Of a stretch of DNA of 64,000 nt, positions 8,321 through 16,062 are shown piece after piece (the stretch's first letter is position 1; the number at the start of each line of letters is the position of its first letter). Made by a program: the position numbers and the translations under genes. Location of the stretch: the NCBI RefSeq assembly GCF_041435435.1, contig NZ_CP108494.1:1956501-2020500 (forward strand), given 5' to 3'. This DNA comes from Streptomyces sp. NBC_01241 (GTDB lineage: Bacteria; Actinomycetota; Actinomycetes; Streptomycetales; Streptomycetaceae). The notes under the pieces were generated by a model. That model searched no databases and had not been told where the DNA came from. It saw nothing but the letters and a program-made list of their open reading frames with translations.

Positions 8321-9141
8321 GCGGTCACCGCCCGGCGTACGTACCCGGCCGCCGCGGCCCGGTCGAGCCGGCCGTCCGCGACGACGGTGACGACCCGGCG
8401 TACGACGGTGGCACCCGCCGGGACCGGCAGCCGGTGCGCGGCGGCGAGCGAGGAGCCGACGCCCGGGTACTCGGTGGTCCGGACGAACCATGGGTCGCGG
8501 CGGGTCTCCTCGGTCGCCCCGGCGAAGACCAGGGTCCAGCCCTCGCCGGTCATGGCCACCCAGTCGGCGGCCCGGCCGTGCAGGGCCTCCTCACCGGCGG
8601 CGCACCCGCTGAAGACGGCGGGTGCGGCCGGTTCCTTCGGGGCGCGCCAGAAGAAGCCCCCGTAGCCGGCGCCGGGGCGGCCGTTGGTGGCGGGGCTGCC
8701 GATCGAGAGATCGACGCTGCCGCGGTTGGTGAGCGAGAAGGAGAGGTCCAAGGCCCAGGCGCTGTCGGAGAGTTCGGTGGCGGCGAAGGTGCGGTGCTCG
8801 CGCAGCAGCTCGGTGCCGTCCGCCTCCCAGCTGAGCTCCTCGACGCAGCCGTCCGGGTCGCGGAGTTTCCAGCCGAGGTGGCGCTGGACGCCGTGGTTGT
8901 CGAGCTCGGTGGGGCCTTGGCCCCGGACGAAGGTGCGGCCGCCCCAGAAGTTGTGCCCGGCGACGTCCGGAACGGCCACGGAGGCGCCGAGGTGGTGGAG
9001 GTGGTCGGCCGGGCGTTCCTCGGTGACGGGGACGCCGCCGAGCGTGGTGACCGGGTGGAGGAAGGGGCGGCCCGCGGACTCCGGCAGATAGGTGTAGCGG
9101 CCGACGGGACGTCCCGCGCAGCGGAGGAGCGCGGTGGTCAC
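8317..9141 (-). CDS. DUF6807 (PmoA-annotated) family protein
   Basis: A 274-residue protein of the DUF6807 family, often labelled methane oxygenase PmoA by automatic pipelines. That name is misleading: this is a soluble beta-rich protein with no membrane helices. Family hallmarks are the early HPVTTLGGVPVTEERPADH, HHLGASVAVPDVAGHNFWGG and TNRGSVDLSIGSPATNGR segments and a late GYGGFFWRAP. The GTG start overlaps the oxidoreductase stop as GTGA. In actinomycetes this family is often beside Gfo/Idh/MocA oxidoreductases and sugar importers, as here. The activity is not established to my knowledge; a role on the same sugar as its neighbours is inferred. Confidence 0.8.
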   Translation of the reverse strand: MTTALLRCAGRPVGRYTYLPESAGRPFLHPVTTLGGVPVTEERPADHLHHLGASVAVPDVAGHNFWGGRTFVRGQGPTELDNHGVQRHLGWKLRDPDGCVEELSWEADGTELLREHRTFAATELSDSAWALDLSFSLTNRGSVDLSIGSPATNGRPGAGYGGFFWRAPKEPAAPAVFSGCAAGEEALHGRAADWVAMTGEGWTLVFAGATEETRRDPWFVRTTEYPGVGSSLAAAHRLPVPAGATVVRRVVTVVADGRLDRAAAAGYVRRAVTA

Positions 9142-10313
9142 GGTGTACTCACCTCGCCGGGTTGCGCCCAGGGGACGCCGAGTTCGGAGAAGAGGGTGAG
9201 GGTGTCGGCGCCCGCGGCGACGGCGGCGTCGATGCCGTGGACCACCCGGCGGATGCCGGTGGAGCCGGTCACCGGCTCGGTGTGCCAGGCGCCGGCGGGC
9301 AGGGCGACGGGTTCCGGGGCGGTCCGTACGGCTTCGACGACGCGCATGAACGCGCCGGTGCGGTGCGGTGGTACGAGGAGCCCGGCGCGCCCGTCGAGGT
9401 GGTCGACGAGGTTCTCCAGGAGGTCGGTCCGCCCGTGCACGGCCTCCTCGGGGCCGTGTCCGGCGCGCTGGACGAGGACCCGGTCCTGCTTGTACCAGAA
9501 GGTGATCCGGCCGCGGTCGCCGTGGACGACGACGTACGGCTCCCCGGCCTGTTCGGCGCAGAGGGTGACGGCGACGGTGACGGGCAGCCCGTCCGTGGTG
9601 GTGACGCGGACGCACGAGGTGTCGTCGGCCTCGATGTCATGGGCACGGAACAGCTCGGTCTCGATGGACGCGACGTCCTCGGCCCGCCCGCGGTCGGCGA
9701 GTTCGAGGGCGGTGGCGACCGCGTGGGCGAGGGGGTTGGTGAGGACGCCGTCGACGACGTCGACCGTGCCGATCCGGCGCCGTCCCGCCCAGGGGGCCCG
9801 CCGGTAGTAGGCGTCGTCGCGGACCCACGCGCCCGCGGCTCCGATGCCCCGCAGGGTGCCGATCGCGCCGGAACGGATGAGTTCCCGGACGGCGGGCACG
9901 GCGTGCGAGCCGAAGGACTGGAAGCCGATCTGGCAGGCGATGCCGGCCGCCCGGACGCCGTCGCTCAGGCGCGCGAAGTCGGCGTACGTCGCCGCGGGCG
10001 GCTTCTCCAGCAGGAGGTGGACGGAGCGGGCGGCGGCGGTCAGTGCCAGTTCGGTGTGGGTCTGGATCGGGGTGCAGACGACGGCGGCGCGGGCCCCGGT
10101 GGAGTCGATGAGCGCACCGAAGTCCGCGGACTGCTCGGGGAGTTCACCGGCGAATGCTTCGAGCTCGTCGTCGCTCAGCGGGTCGAGTTCGCAGATGCCG
10201 GCCAGCCGGACGAGGCCCTGGTGCTGGAGGCGGCGGATATTGGCGAGGTGCCATCGGCCGTGGCCGCGGGCGCCCGCGAGAACGATCGGGAGGGCGGTGG
10301 GTCGCGTGGTCAT
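9138..10313 (-). CDS. Gfo/Idh/MocA family sugar oxidoreductase
   Basis: A 391-residue NAD(P)-dependent oxidoreductase. The N-terminal Rossmann fold begins IVLAGARGHGRWHLANI, and the family signature EKPP appears as HLLLEKPPAAT near residue 105. The C-terminal alpha/beta domain holds the substrate side, with YYRRAPWAGRR and VDGVLTNPLAHAV. Members of this family oxidise or epimerise sugars; Azospirillum L-arabinose 1-dehydrogenase is one example. It lies between the importer permeases and the DUF6807 gene, so it probably acts on the imported sugar. The exact substrate is open. Confidence 0.88.
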   Translation of the reverse strand: MTTRPTALPIVLAGARGHGRWHLANIRRLQHQGLVRLAGICELDPLSDDELEAFAGELPEQSADFGALIDSTGARAAVVCTPIQTHTELALTAAARSVHLLLEKPPAATYADFARLSDGVRAAGIACQIGFQSFGSHAVPAVRELIRSGAIGTLRGIGAAGAWVRDDAYYRRAPWAGRRRIGTVDVVDGVLTNPLAHAVATALELADRGRAEDVASIETELFRAHDIEADDTSCVRVTTTDGLPVTVAVTLCAEQAGEPYVVVHGDRGRITFWYKQDRVLVQRAGHGPEEAVHGRTDLLENLVDHLDGRAGLLVPPHRTGAFMRVVEAVRTAPEPVALPAGAWHTEPVTGSTGIRRVVHGIDAAVAAGADTLTLFSELGVPWAQPGEVSTP

Positions 10314-10371
10314 CGTGGGGTCCTTCTCGACCGGTCGTGCGGGGTGCGGTCGGCGCGGCGCTGCACGGTCA

Positions 10372-11283
10372 TCAGCCCTTCACGGCACCGGCGCTGAAGC
10401 CGGTGATCAGCCACTTCTGGATGAAGGCGAAGACGATCACCACGGGCACCGCGGCGATGACACCGCCCGCGGCGAGTGCGCCCAGGTCGACGCTGTCCGC
10501 GCCGATGAGGGTGTTCAGGCCGACCGGGATCGTCTGCTTGTCCTGCTCGCTGAGGAACATCAGGGCGAACAGGAAGTGGTTCCAGCTGTGCACGAAGGCG
10601 AAGGAGCCGACGGCGATCAGTCCGGGCCGCAGCAGGGGCAGCACCACCGCGCAGAAGGCCCGGAAGCGCGAACAGCCGTCCACCCAGGCGGCCTCCTCCA
10701 GGGAGGCGGGCACGTTCTTGATGAATCCGCTGATCAGGATGATGGAGAGCGGCAGCTGGAAGACCGTCTCGGCGATGACGACACTGCCCAGCGAGTTGAT
10801 CATCCGGAGGTTCTTGAAGATCTCGAAGAGCGGTACGAGCATCAGCGCGCCGGGGATGAACTGCGAGCAGAGCAGCGCCAGCATGAACGCGCCCTTGATC
10901 CTGAAGTCGAACCGGGCGAGGGCGTAGCCGCCCGCGAGGGCGACGAGCGTCGTGGCGATCAGCGTGCAGACGCCGACGATCATGCTGTTCTGGAAGAAGA
11001 CCGCGAAGCTGCGCTCGTTCCAGACCTTGGAGAAGTGTTCCCCGGTCATGGGCCACGGCACGAGCGAGGTGGAGCCCGCCGGCCGTACGGCGAAGAGGAA
11101 CATCCAGTAGAACGGGATGAGGGTGAACAGGAGGTAGATGCCCAGCGGTAGGTAGATCTGCCGGCGCGGCACGTCATCGTAGGCGCGCTCACGTCCGCGG
11201 CGGTGGTGTGCGGTGGGCGGTGGACCGTTGTGTACCGGTTCCACGGCCGTGCCGGTGTGCTTCTCGGCGAGTGCGGCAGTCAC
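10372..11283 (-). CDS. sugar ABC transporter permease (MalG type)
   Basis: A 303-residue inner-membrane permease of the carbohydrate uptake CUT1 class. Six membrane segments are visible, starting with YLPLGIYLLFTLIPFYWMF. The ATPase-contact EAA loop reads SLEEAAWVDGCSRFRAF. The GTG start overlaps the stop of the first permease as GTGA. It forms the membrane channel with the upstream permease and works with the lipoprotein encoded further down. No ATPase gene is linked. Confidence 0.92.
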   Translation of the reverse strand: MTAALAEKHTGTAVEPVHNGPPPTAHHRRGRERAYDDVPRRQIYLPLGIYLLFTLIPFYWMFLFAVRPAGSTSLVPWPMTGEHFSKVWNERSFAVFFQNSMIVGVCTLIATTLVALAGGYALARFDFRIKGAFMLALLCSQFIPGALMLVPLFEIFKNLRMINSLGSVVIAETVFQLPLSIILISGFIKNVPASLEEAAWVDGCSRFRAFCAVVLPLLRPGLIAVGSFAFVHSWNHFLFALMFLSEQDKQTIPVGLNTLIGADSVDLGALAAGGVIAAVPVVIVFAFIQKWLITGFSAGAVKG

Positions 11284-12209
11284 TTGTGGTCGCCTCCGAA
11301 CTTGCTCAGGCGCAGATAGACGATCGAGCAGAAGAGGAGGATCACGAAGGCGACGGTGGTGAGCGCGGAGGCGTAACCGAAGTCGTGGCCCTCGATGCCG
11401 GTGTTGGCGACGTAGAGCGGGAGTGTGGTGGTCTCGCCCGCCGGTCCACCGCCGGTGAGGGTGTAGAGCAGGTCGACGTTGTTGAACTCCCAGACGCCGC
11501 GCAGCAGCGTGGAGAGGATGATCGCGTCCCGCAGGTGCGGCAGCGTGATGTGGAAGAACTGACGTGCCCGCCCGGCGCCGTCGACCGCCGCCGCCTCGTA
11601 CAGCTCCTTGGAGACGGACTGCAGGTCGGCGAGGATGAGGATGGCGAAGAAGGGGACGCCGCGCCAGAGTTCGGCGACGGTCGCGGCCCAGAACACGGTG
11701 CCGGTGTCGGAGAGCACGGAGGTGCCGTAGTCGCCGATTCCGGCGTCCGCGAGGTAACGGCTGAATCCTGTCGAGGAGTTGTAGAGCAGGATCCAGATGG
11801 TGCTGGTGAGCACACCGGAGACGGCCCACGGCGAGAAGACCATGGCGCGGGAGATGCCGCGGCCGATGAACGTCTGGTTGACGATCAGGGCGAGCGCCAG
11901 GCCGAGGGTGAGCTGGAGGGCGACCTGGGTGACGACCCACTGGGCGCTGAAGCCGAGCGATGTCCAGAACTGGTCGTCCTCGGTGAAGATCCGGGTGAAG
12001 TTGTCGAAGCCCGCGAAGCCGTTCCGCCACGGCTTGGTGACGTTGTAGTTCTGCAGGCTGTAGTAGAAGACACTGAGCACCGGGTAGGCGATGAAGCCCA
12101 GCATCAGCAGCCCCGCGGGGGCGATCAGCAGATACGGCAGCCGGCGGGGGCTCGCGGAGCGGCGCCGGGGCACTTGGGGCGGTGCGGCCACAGCGGGAGC
12201 TCGGGCCAT
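11280..12209 (-). CDS. sugar ABC transporter permease (MalF type)
   Basis: A 309-residue CUT1 permease and the first gene of the importer operon. It has six membrane segments beginning LPYLLIAPAGLLMLGFIAYP, and its EAA loop reads ELYEAAAVDGAGRARQF. The N-terminal 25 residues are Ala/Pro/Arg rich and cytoplasmic. It pairs with the overlapping second permease. The 254-bp upstream gap, which holds a degenerate repeat, would carry the promoter. Confidence 0.92.
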   Translation of the reverse strand: MARAPAVAAPPQVPRRRSASPRRLPYLLIAPAGLLMLGFIAYPVLSVFYYSLQNYNVTKPWRNGFAGFDNFTRIFTEDDQFWTSLGFSAQWVVTQVALQLTLGLALALIVNQTFIGRGISRAMVFSPWAVSGVLTSTIWILLYNSSTGFSRYLADAGIGDYGTSVLSDTGTVFWAATVAELWRGVPFFAILILADLQSVSKELYEAAAVDGAGRARQFFHITLPHLRDAIILSTLLRGVWEFNNVDLLYTLTGGGPAGETTTLPLYVANTGIEGHDFGYASALTTVAFVILLFCSIVYLRLSKFGGDHK

Positions 12210-12230
12210 GACACGTCTCCGTTCTCTCTC

Positions 12231-12342
12231 GGGTGATGCGGGTGCTGAGGTGGTGCGGGTGCTCGGTGGATGCGGGTGCTCGGTGCTGAGGTGATGCGGT
12301 GCTCAGGTGCTGCAGGTGATGGGGGTGATGCGGATGCTGGGT
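12231..12342. repeat. degenerate GGTGATGCGGGTGCT repeat
   Basis: About 112 bp made of imperfect copies of a 13-17 bp unit built from GGTGATGC, GGGTGCT and GAGGTG words, in the gap before the first permease. Copies differ in length and sequence. It looks like slippage-born low-complexity DNA. The remainder of the gap up to 12463 shows no gene and no clear promoter boxes. Confidence 0.65.
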
Positions 12343-12463
12343 GAAACGCGTTGCCGAGGGTGATGCGTGTATTCAGCAAGTGCTTGCCGTACGGCGTTCG
12401 AGATCACGTACGAGCGGTGCGGAGGAAACCCGTTGTGGCGTGCGGGTTGTCCGGCCGGGCCGT

Positions 12464-14209
12464 TCAGCCGGCGTACGGGTCGGGCACGTCTCCCTGCCGG
12501 GCCAGGAACGCGAAGTCGCAGCCGGTGTCGGCCTGGGTGATCTGGTCGTGGTACAGCGCCCCGTAACCGCGCTCGTACCGGGTGGGCGGTGGCGTCCACG
12601 CGGCCCTGCGCCGCGCCAACTCCTCGTCCGTAACGTCGAGGTGGAGCAGCCGCGCCTCGACGTCCAGGGTGATCGGGTCACCGGTGCGGACGAGGGCGAG
12701 GGGCCCGCCGACGTACGACTCGGGCGCGATGTGCAGCACGCAGGCCCCGTAACTGGTGCCGCTCATCCGGGCGTCGGAGATCCGCACCATGTCCCGTACG
12801 CCCTGCTTCAGCAGGTAGTCGGGGATCGGCAGCATGCCGTACTCGGGCATGCCGGGGCCGCCCTTGGGGCCCGCGTTGCGCAGGACCAGCACATGGTCCG
12901 GGGTGAGGGCCAGGGCCGGGTCGTTGATGGTGCGCTGCATCTCCTTGTAGTCGTCGAAGACGACCGCCGGACCGGTGTGGCGCAGCAGGTGCGGCTCGGC
13001 GGCGACGTGCTTGATGACCGCGCCGTCCGGGCAGAGGTTGCCGCGCAGCACCGCCACGCCGCCCTCGTCCGCCAGGGGGTTGTCGCGTTCCCGGATGACC
13101 TCGTTGTTGTGCACGAGCGCCCCGTCGAGCTGTTCGCGCAGGGTGTCGTACGCAACGGTGGGGCGGTCCAGGTGGAGTACGTCGGTCAGCCGGGCAAGGA
13201 ACCCGGGCAGCCCGCCGGCGAAGTGGAAGTCCTCCATCAAGTACCGGCCGCCGGGGCGGAGGTCGGCGAGTACGGGCACGGTGCGGGCGATCCGGTCGAA
13301 GTCGTCGAGGGTGAGCTTCACTCCCGAGCGGCCCGCCATGGCGATGAGATGGATGACGGCGTTGGTGGAGCCGCCGAGCGCGAGAACGGTGGCGACGGCG
13401 TCCTCGTACGCCTCCGCCGTGAGGATCCGTGACAACTTCCGCTGCTGCCAAACCAGTTCGACGATGCGGAGTCCGGACCGTGCCGCCATCCGGTCGTGCC
13501 CGGAGTCGACGGCCGGGATGGACGAGGCGCCCGGCACGGTGACGCCGAGCGCTTCGGCGGCGGCCGTCAGGGTCGACGCGGTGCCCATCGTCATGCAGTG
13601 GCCCGGAGAGCGGGCCAGCCCGTTCTCCAGCTCGGCCATCTCGCAGTCGCCGATGAGGCCGGCGCGCTTGTCGTCCCAGTACTTCCACATGTCGGTGCCC
13701 GAGCCGAGCACCTCGTCGCGCCAGTGCCCCGGCAGCATCGGCCCGGCCGGCACGAAGACGGCCGGCAGATCGACGGAGGCCGCGCCCATCAGCAGCGCGG
13801 GCGTCGACTTGTCGCAGCCGCCCATCAGCACGGCGCCGTCGACCGGGTAGGAGCGCAGCAGCTCCTCCGTCTCCATCGCCAGCATGTTGCGGTAGAGCAT
13901 CGGGGTGGGCTTCTGGAACGTCTCCGACAGCGTGGAGACCGGGAATTCGAGCGGGAAGCCGCCCGCCTGCCAGACGCCCCGCTTGACCGCCTGCGCACGG
14001 TCGCGGAGGTGGACGTGGCAGGGGTTGATGTCGGACCAGGTGTTGAGGATCGCGATGACGGGCTTGCCCAGGTGTTCCTCGGGGAGGTAGCCGAGCTGCC
14101 GGGTGCGGGCCCGATGGCTGAAGGAGCGCAGCCCGTCCGTCCCGTACCACTGGTGGCTGCGCAGTTCCCCGGGGGCGATCCGGGTGTTCCGGCCCGTCAT
14201 ATCGACCAT
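12464..14209 (-). CDS. IlvD/Edd family sugar-acid dehydratase
   Basis: A 581-residue dehydratase of the IlvD/Edd family, which removes water from aldonates or dihydroxy acids using an iron-sulfur cluster. The three cluster cysteines are visible in NPCHVHL, MGGCDKSTPA and GHCMTMGTAST. The C-terminal SGTSYGACVLHIAPE is the substrate loop. The beginning (GELRSHQWYGTDGLRSF) is that of the sugar-acid group rather than IlvD proper. A GAGG site favours the ATG at 14209; the ATG at 14200 overlaps the previous stop as ATGA and is possible. It follows a DHDPS-family gene, a pairing known from L-arabinonate and similar pathways. L-arabinonate or galactonate-like substrates are inferred, and aldarates cannot be excluded. 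Confidence 0.85.
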   Translation of the reverse strand: MVDMTGRNTRIAPGELRSHQWYGTDGLRSFSHRARTRQLGYLPEEHLGKPVIAILNTWSDINPCHVHLRDRAQAVKRGVWQAGGFPLEFPVSTLSETFQKPTPMLYRNMLAMETEELLRSYPVDGAVLMGGCDKSTPALLMGAASVDLPAVFVPAGPMLPGHWRDEVLGSGTDMWKYWDDKRAGLIGDCEMAELENGLARSPGHCMTMGTASTLTAAAEALGVTVPGASSIPAVDSGHDRMAARSGLRIVELVWQQRKLSRILTAEAYEDAVATVLALGGSTNAVIHLIAMAGRSGVKLTLDDFDRIARTVPVLADLRPGGRYLMEDFHFAGGLPGFLARLTDVLHLDRPTVAYDTLREQLDGALVHNNEVIRERDNPLADEGGVAVLRGNLCPDGAVIKHVAAEPHLLRHTGPAVVFDDYKEMQRTINDPALALTPDHVLVLRNAGPKGGPGMPEYGMLPIPDYLLKQGVRDMVRISDARMSGTSYGACVLHIAPESYVGGPLALVRTGDPITLDVEARLLHLDVTDEELARRRAAWTPPPTRYERGYGALYHDQITQADTGCDFAFLARQGDVPDPYAG

Positions 14210-15135
14210 CCGGCGACCTCGGCGGCGACCTCGGCGCGCTCTGCCTCGGGCAGCACCCGGCTGGGCGGACGGACGTCGCGGCGGCAGAGTCCCAGCGCGG
14301 CGAGGGCCTCCTTGACGACCGTCACGTTGTTGGCGGACTGCCGGTCGGCGCGCAGCTCCTCGAAGCGGCGGATCCGCTCCCAGACCTTCATCGCGGCCGG
14401 GTGGTCGCCGGTCCGCAGCGCCTCCAGCATGGCGAGCGGGACTCCGGGGGCGACGTTGACGAGCCCCGAGGTGAAGCCGGTGGCACCGGCGGAGAAGTAG
14501 GCGGGGGCGTACAGCTCGGCGAGACCGGCGATCCAGACGAAGCGGTCCAGGCCGGCGTCCCGGGAGAAGGCGGCGAACCGGGCGGCGTCCGGGACGGCGT
14601 ACTTCACGCCGATGACGTTGGGGCAGCTGTCGGCGAGCGCGGCGAGGCTTTCGCCGCCGAGCTGCGGGTTACGGATGTACGGGACGACACCGAGCCCGGG
14701 GACGGACTCGGCGATGGCGCGGTGGTAGTCGATCCAGCCGTCCTGCGAGACGTACGGGTGCACGGGCTGATGCACCATCACCAGCTCGGCACCGGCGTCG
14801 CGCGCGTGCTCGGCGGCGGCGACCGCGGTCGGCACGTCGTGGCCGACGCCGACCAGGATCGTGGCGCGGTCACCGGTCTCCTCGATGGTCACCTCGGTGA
14901 CGGTGCGCCGCTCCTCGGGGGTGAGGGCGTAGAACTCTCCGGTGTTGCCGTTCGGGGTGAGGGTGCGTACCCCTCCATCGAGGAGCCGTCGCAGCAGGGC
15001 GCGGTGGGCGGCCAGGTCGATGGTCCCGTCCGCGGCGAACGGCGTCACCGGGATCGCCACGACATCTGCGAGGGCCGTCTTCAGCGGGAGGAAGTCCATG
15101 CGACCAGGCCTTTCATCGGTGTGCTGGTGGTTCAT
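14197..15135 (-). CDS. DHDPS-family 2-keto-3-deoxy sugar-acid dehydratase or aldolase
   Basis: A Schiff-base TIM barrel of the dihydrodipicolinate synthase family, about 300-312 residues. The pocket motif is NGNTGEF, the catalytic tyrosine sits in VVPYIRN and the Schiff-base lysine in IGVKYAV. It is not DapA: a bona fide dapA lies elsewhere in the window. The ATG at 15135 overlaps the GntR stop (ATGA) and has GAGGGGG upstream; an internal ATG at 15099 also has a fair site. Between a GntR regulator and an IlvD/Edd dehydratase, it most likely acts on the 2-keto-3-deoxy acid made by that dehydratase, giving either alpha-ketoglutarate semialdehyde or pyruvate plus aldehyde. Confidence 0.85.
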   Translation of the reverse strand: MNHQHTDERPGRMDFLPLKTALADVVAIPVTPFAADGTIDLAAHRALLRRLLDGGVRTLTPNGNTGEFYALTPEERRTVTEVTIEETGDRATILVGVGHDVPTAVAAAEHARDAGAELVMVHQPVHPYVSQDGWIDYHRAIAESVPGLGVVPYIRNPQLGGESLAALADSCPNVIGVKYAVPDAARFAAFSRDAGLDRFVWIAGLAELYAPAYFSAGATGFTSGLVNVAPGVPLAMLEALRTGDHPAAMKVWERIRRFEELRADRQSANNVTVVKEALAALGLCRRDVRPPSRVLPEAERAEVAAEVAGWSI

Positions 15136-15794
15136 GCCGGGGCCCCCTCGGTCTCCGCCGATTCGGGGAACGCGCGGCTGACGAACGACGCGATGTGGTC
15201 GTGCAGGGCGCGGGCCGCGGCGTCCGCGTCGTCGGCGAGCGCGAGCCGCAGGATCTCGCGGTGCTCGGCGGCCTCCCGCTCCCAGGACGGAATGGCCGCC
15301 CAGGCGACGGTCGACACCAGTGCGGCCTGGTCGCGGACCTCGTCGAGCATCCGGGCCAGCAGCGGATTGCCGCAGGGCAGGTAGAGCGCCCGGTGGAAGT
15401 CCCGGTTGGCGAGCGAGCGGTCCGCCTTGTCGCCGGCCGAGTCGGCTCGCTCCAGGGCCTCCCGGGCGGCGTCGAGCGTGGCCTTGCGGGTGATGGAGCG
15501 GCGCAGCGCCTCCGGTTCGAGGAGCAGGCGTACGTCGTACACCTCCCGGGCCATGGCCGCGTCGACGAGGCGCACCGTGACGCCCTTGTACTGGCTCATC
15601 ACGACGAGCCCGGTACCGGCAAGCGTCTTGAGCGCCTCGCGCACCGGTGTCTTGGAGACCCCGAACTGTGCGGCGAGTTCGGTCTCGACGAGCGCCTGCC
15701 CTGGTCTCAGCTGCGCGGTGAGGATCGCATGCTTGATCGCCTCCAGCACGTACTGGGTGCGGGACGGAATCGGGGTGGGCGTCGCAAAGGTCAT
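15132..15794 (-). CDS. GntR (FadR subfamily) transcriptional regulator
   Basis: A 220-residue GntR regulator and the first gene of a three-gene operon. The winged helix (residues 10-75) carries GQALVETELAAQFGVSKTPVREALKTL, seen in parts as ELAAQFGVSKTPVREAL. The C-terminal helical FCD domain has the metal-ligand pattern NRDFHRALY and AEHREILRLAL. Such proteins usually repress sugar-acid operons and are released by an acid ligand. The ATG at 15794 has only a weak ribosome site. Being first in the operon behind its own promoter and palindromes suggests autoregulation, and it may also control the other island promoters. Confidence 0.9.
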   Translation of the reverse strand: MTFATPTPIPSRTQYVLEAIKHAILTAQLRPGQALVETELAAQFGVSKTPVREALKTLAGTGLVVMSQYKGVTVRLVDAAMAREVYDVRLLLEPEALRRSITRKATLDAAREALERADSAGDKADRSLANRDFHRALYLPCGNPLLARMLDEVRDQAALVSTVAWAAIPSWEREAAEHREILRLALADDADAAARALHDHIASFVSRAFPESAETEGAPA

Positions 15795-15828
15795 GAGTGA
15801 AGGGCTCTCGCATCTCGCGTATCGCGTC

Positions 15829-15851
15829 TCATATATGACGTACGAAGTACG
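15829..15851. promoter_or_regulatory. palindromes downstream of the GntR promoter
   Basis: TCATATATGA (15829-15838) is a perfect 10-bp palindrome, and CGTACGAAGTACG (15839-15851) has 5-bp inverted arms around GAA. They directly follow the -10 box of the GntR operon, the place expected for autorepression by a GntR protein. Confidence 0.5.
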
Positions 15852-15859
15852 ACGCGATG

Positions 15860-15889
15860 AAGCTAGAGGGGGCCGGAATGTTTCGTCAA
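15860..15889 (-). promoter_or_regulatory. promoter of the GntR-dehydratase operon
   Basis: Minus strand TTGACG (15884-15889) and TAGCTT (15860-15865) are 18 bp apart, a good vegetative promoter. The predicted start near 15853 gives a leader of about 60 nt. Confidence 0.65.
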
Positions 15890-16062
15890 CGCTTCTGACC
15901 AAACAACTTCGCGGGCATCGGGCATGTGCCGTACACCCGGTGCGGGGCCGGCGGGCGCGGCCGGGTGCGCGGTAGGGCATCCGCCCGATGCCGGCGGGCG
16001 TACTCAGTCACCAGCCTGAACCCGTGACGAACGTGCGGGTCGGAAGGGTTGTGGTGGGTGCG

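Noticed and set aside
8317..9141. Particulate methane monooxygenase subunit PmoA
   Set aside because: The DUF6807 family carries that label in databases, but the protein is soluble and no methane oxidation genes are present.
12345..12352. AACGCGTT as a LacI-type operator before the importer operon
   Set aside because: The centre is GC rather than CG, the flanks do not fit and no LacI gene is in the window.
12464..14209. IlvD of branched-chain amino-acid synthesis
   Set aside because: The N-terminus and context match sugar-acid dehydratases, and no ilv genes are nearby.
14197..15135. A second dapA for lysine synthesis
   Set aside because: It sits in a GntR and IlvD/Edd operon and differs from the true dapA at 29860 in the active-site loops (NGNTGEF, VVPYIRN).
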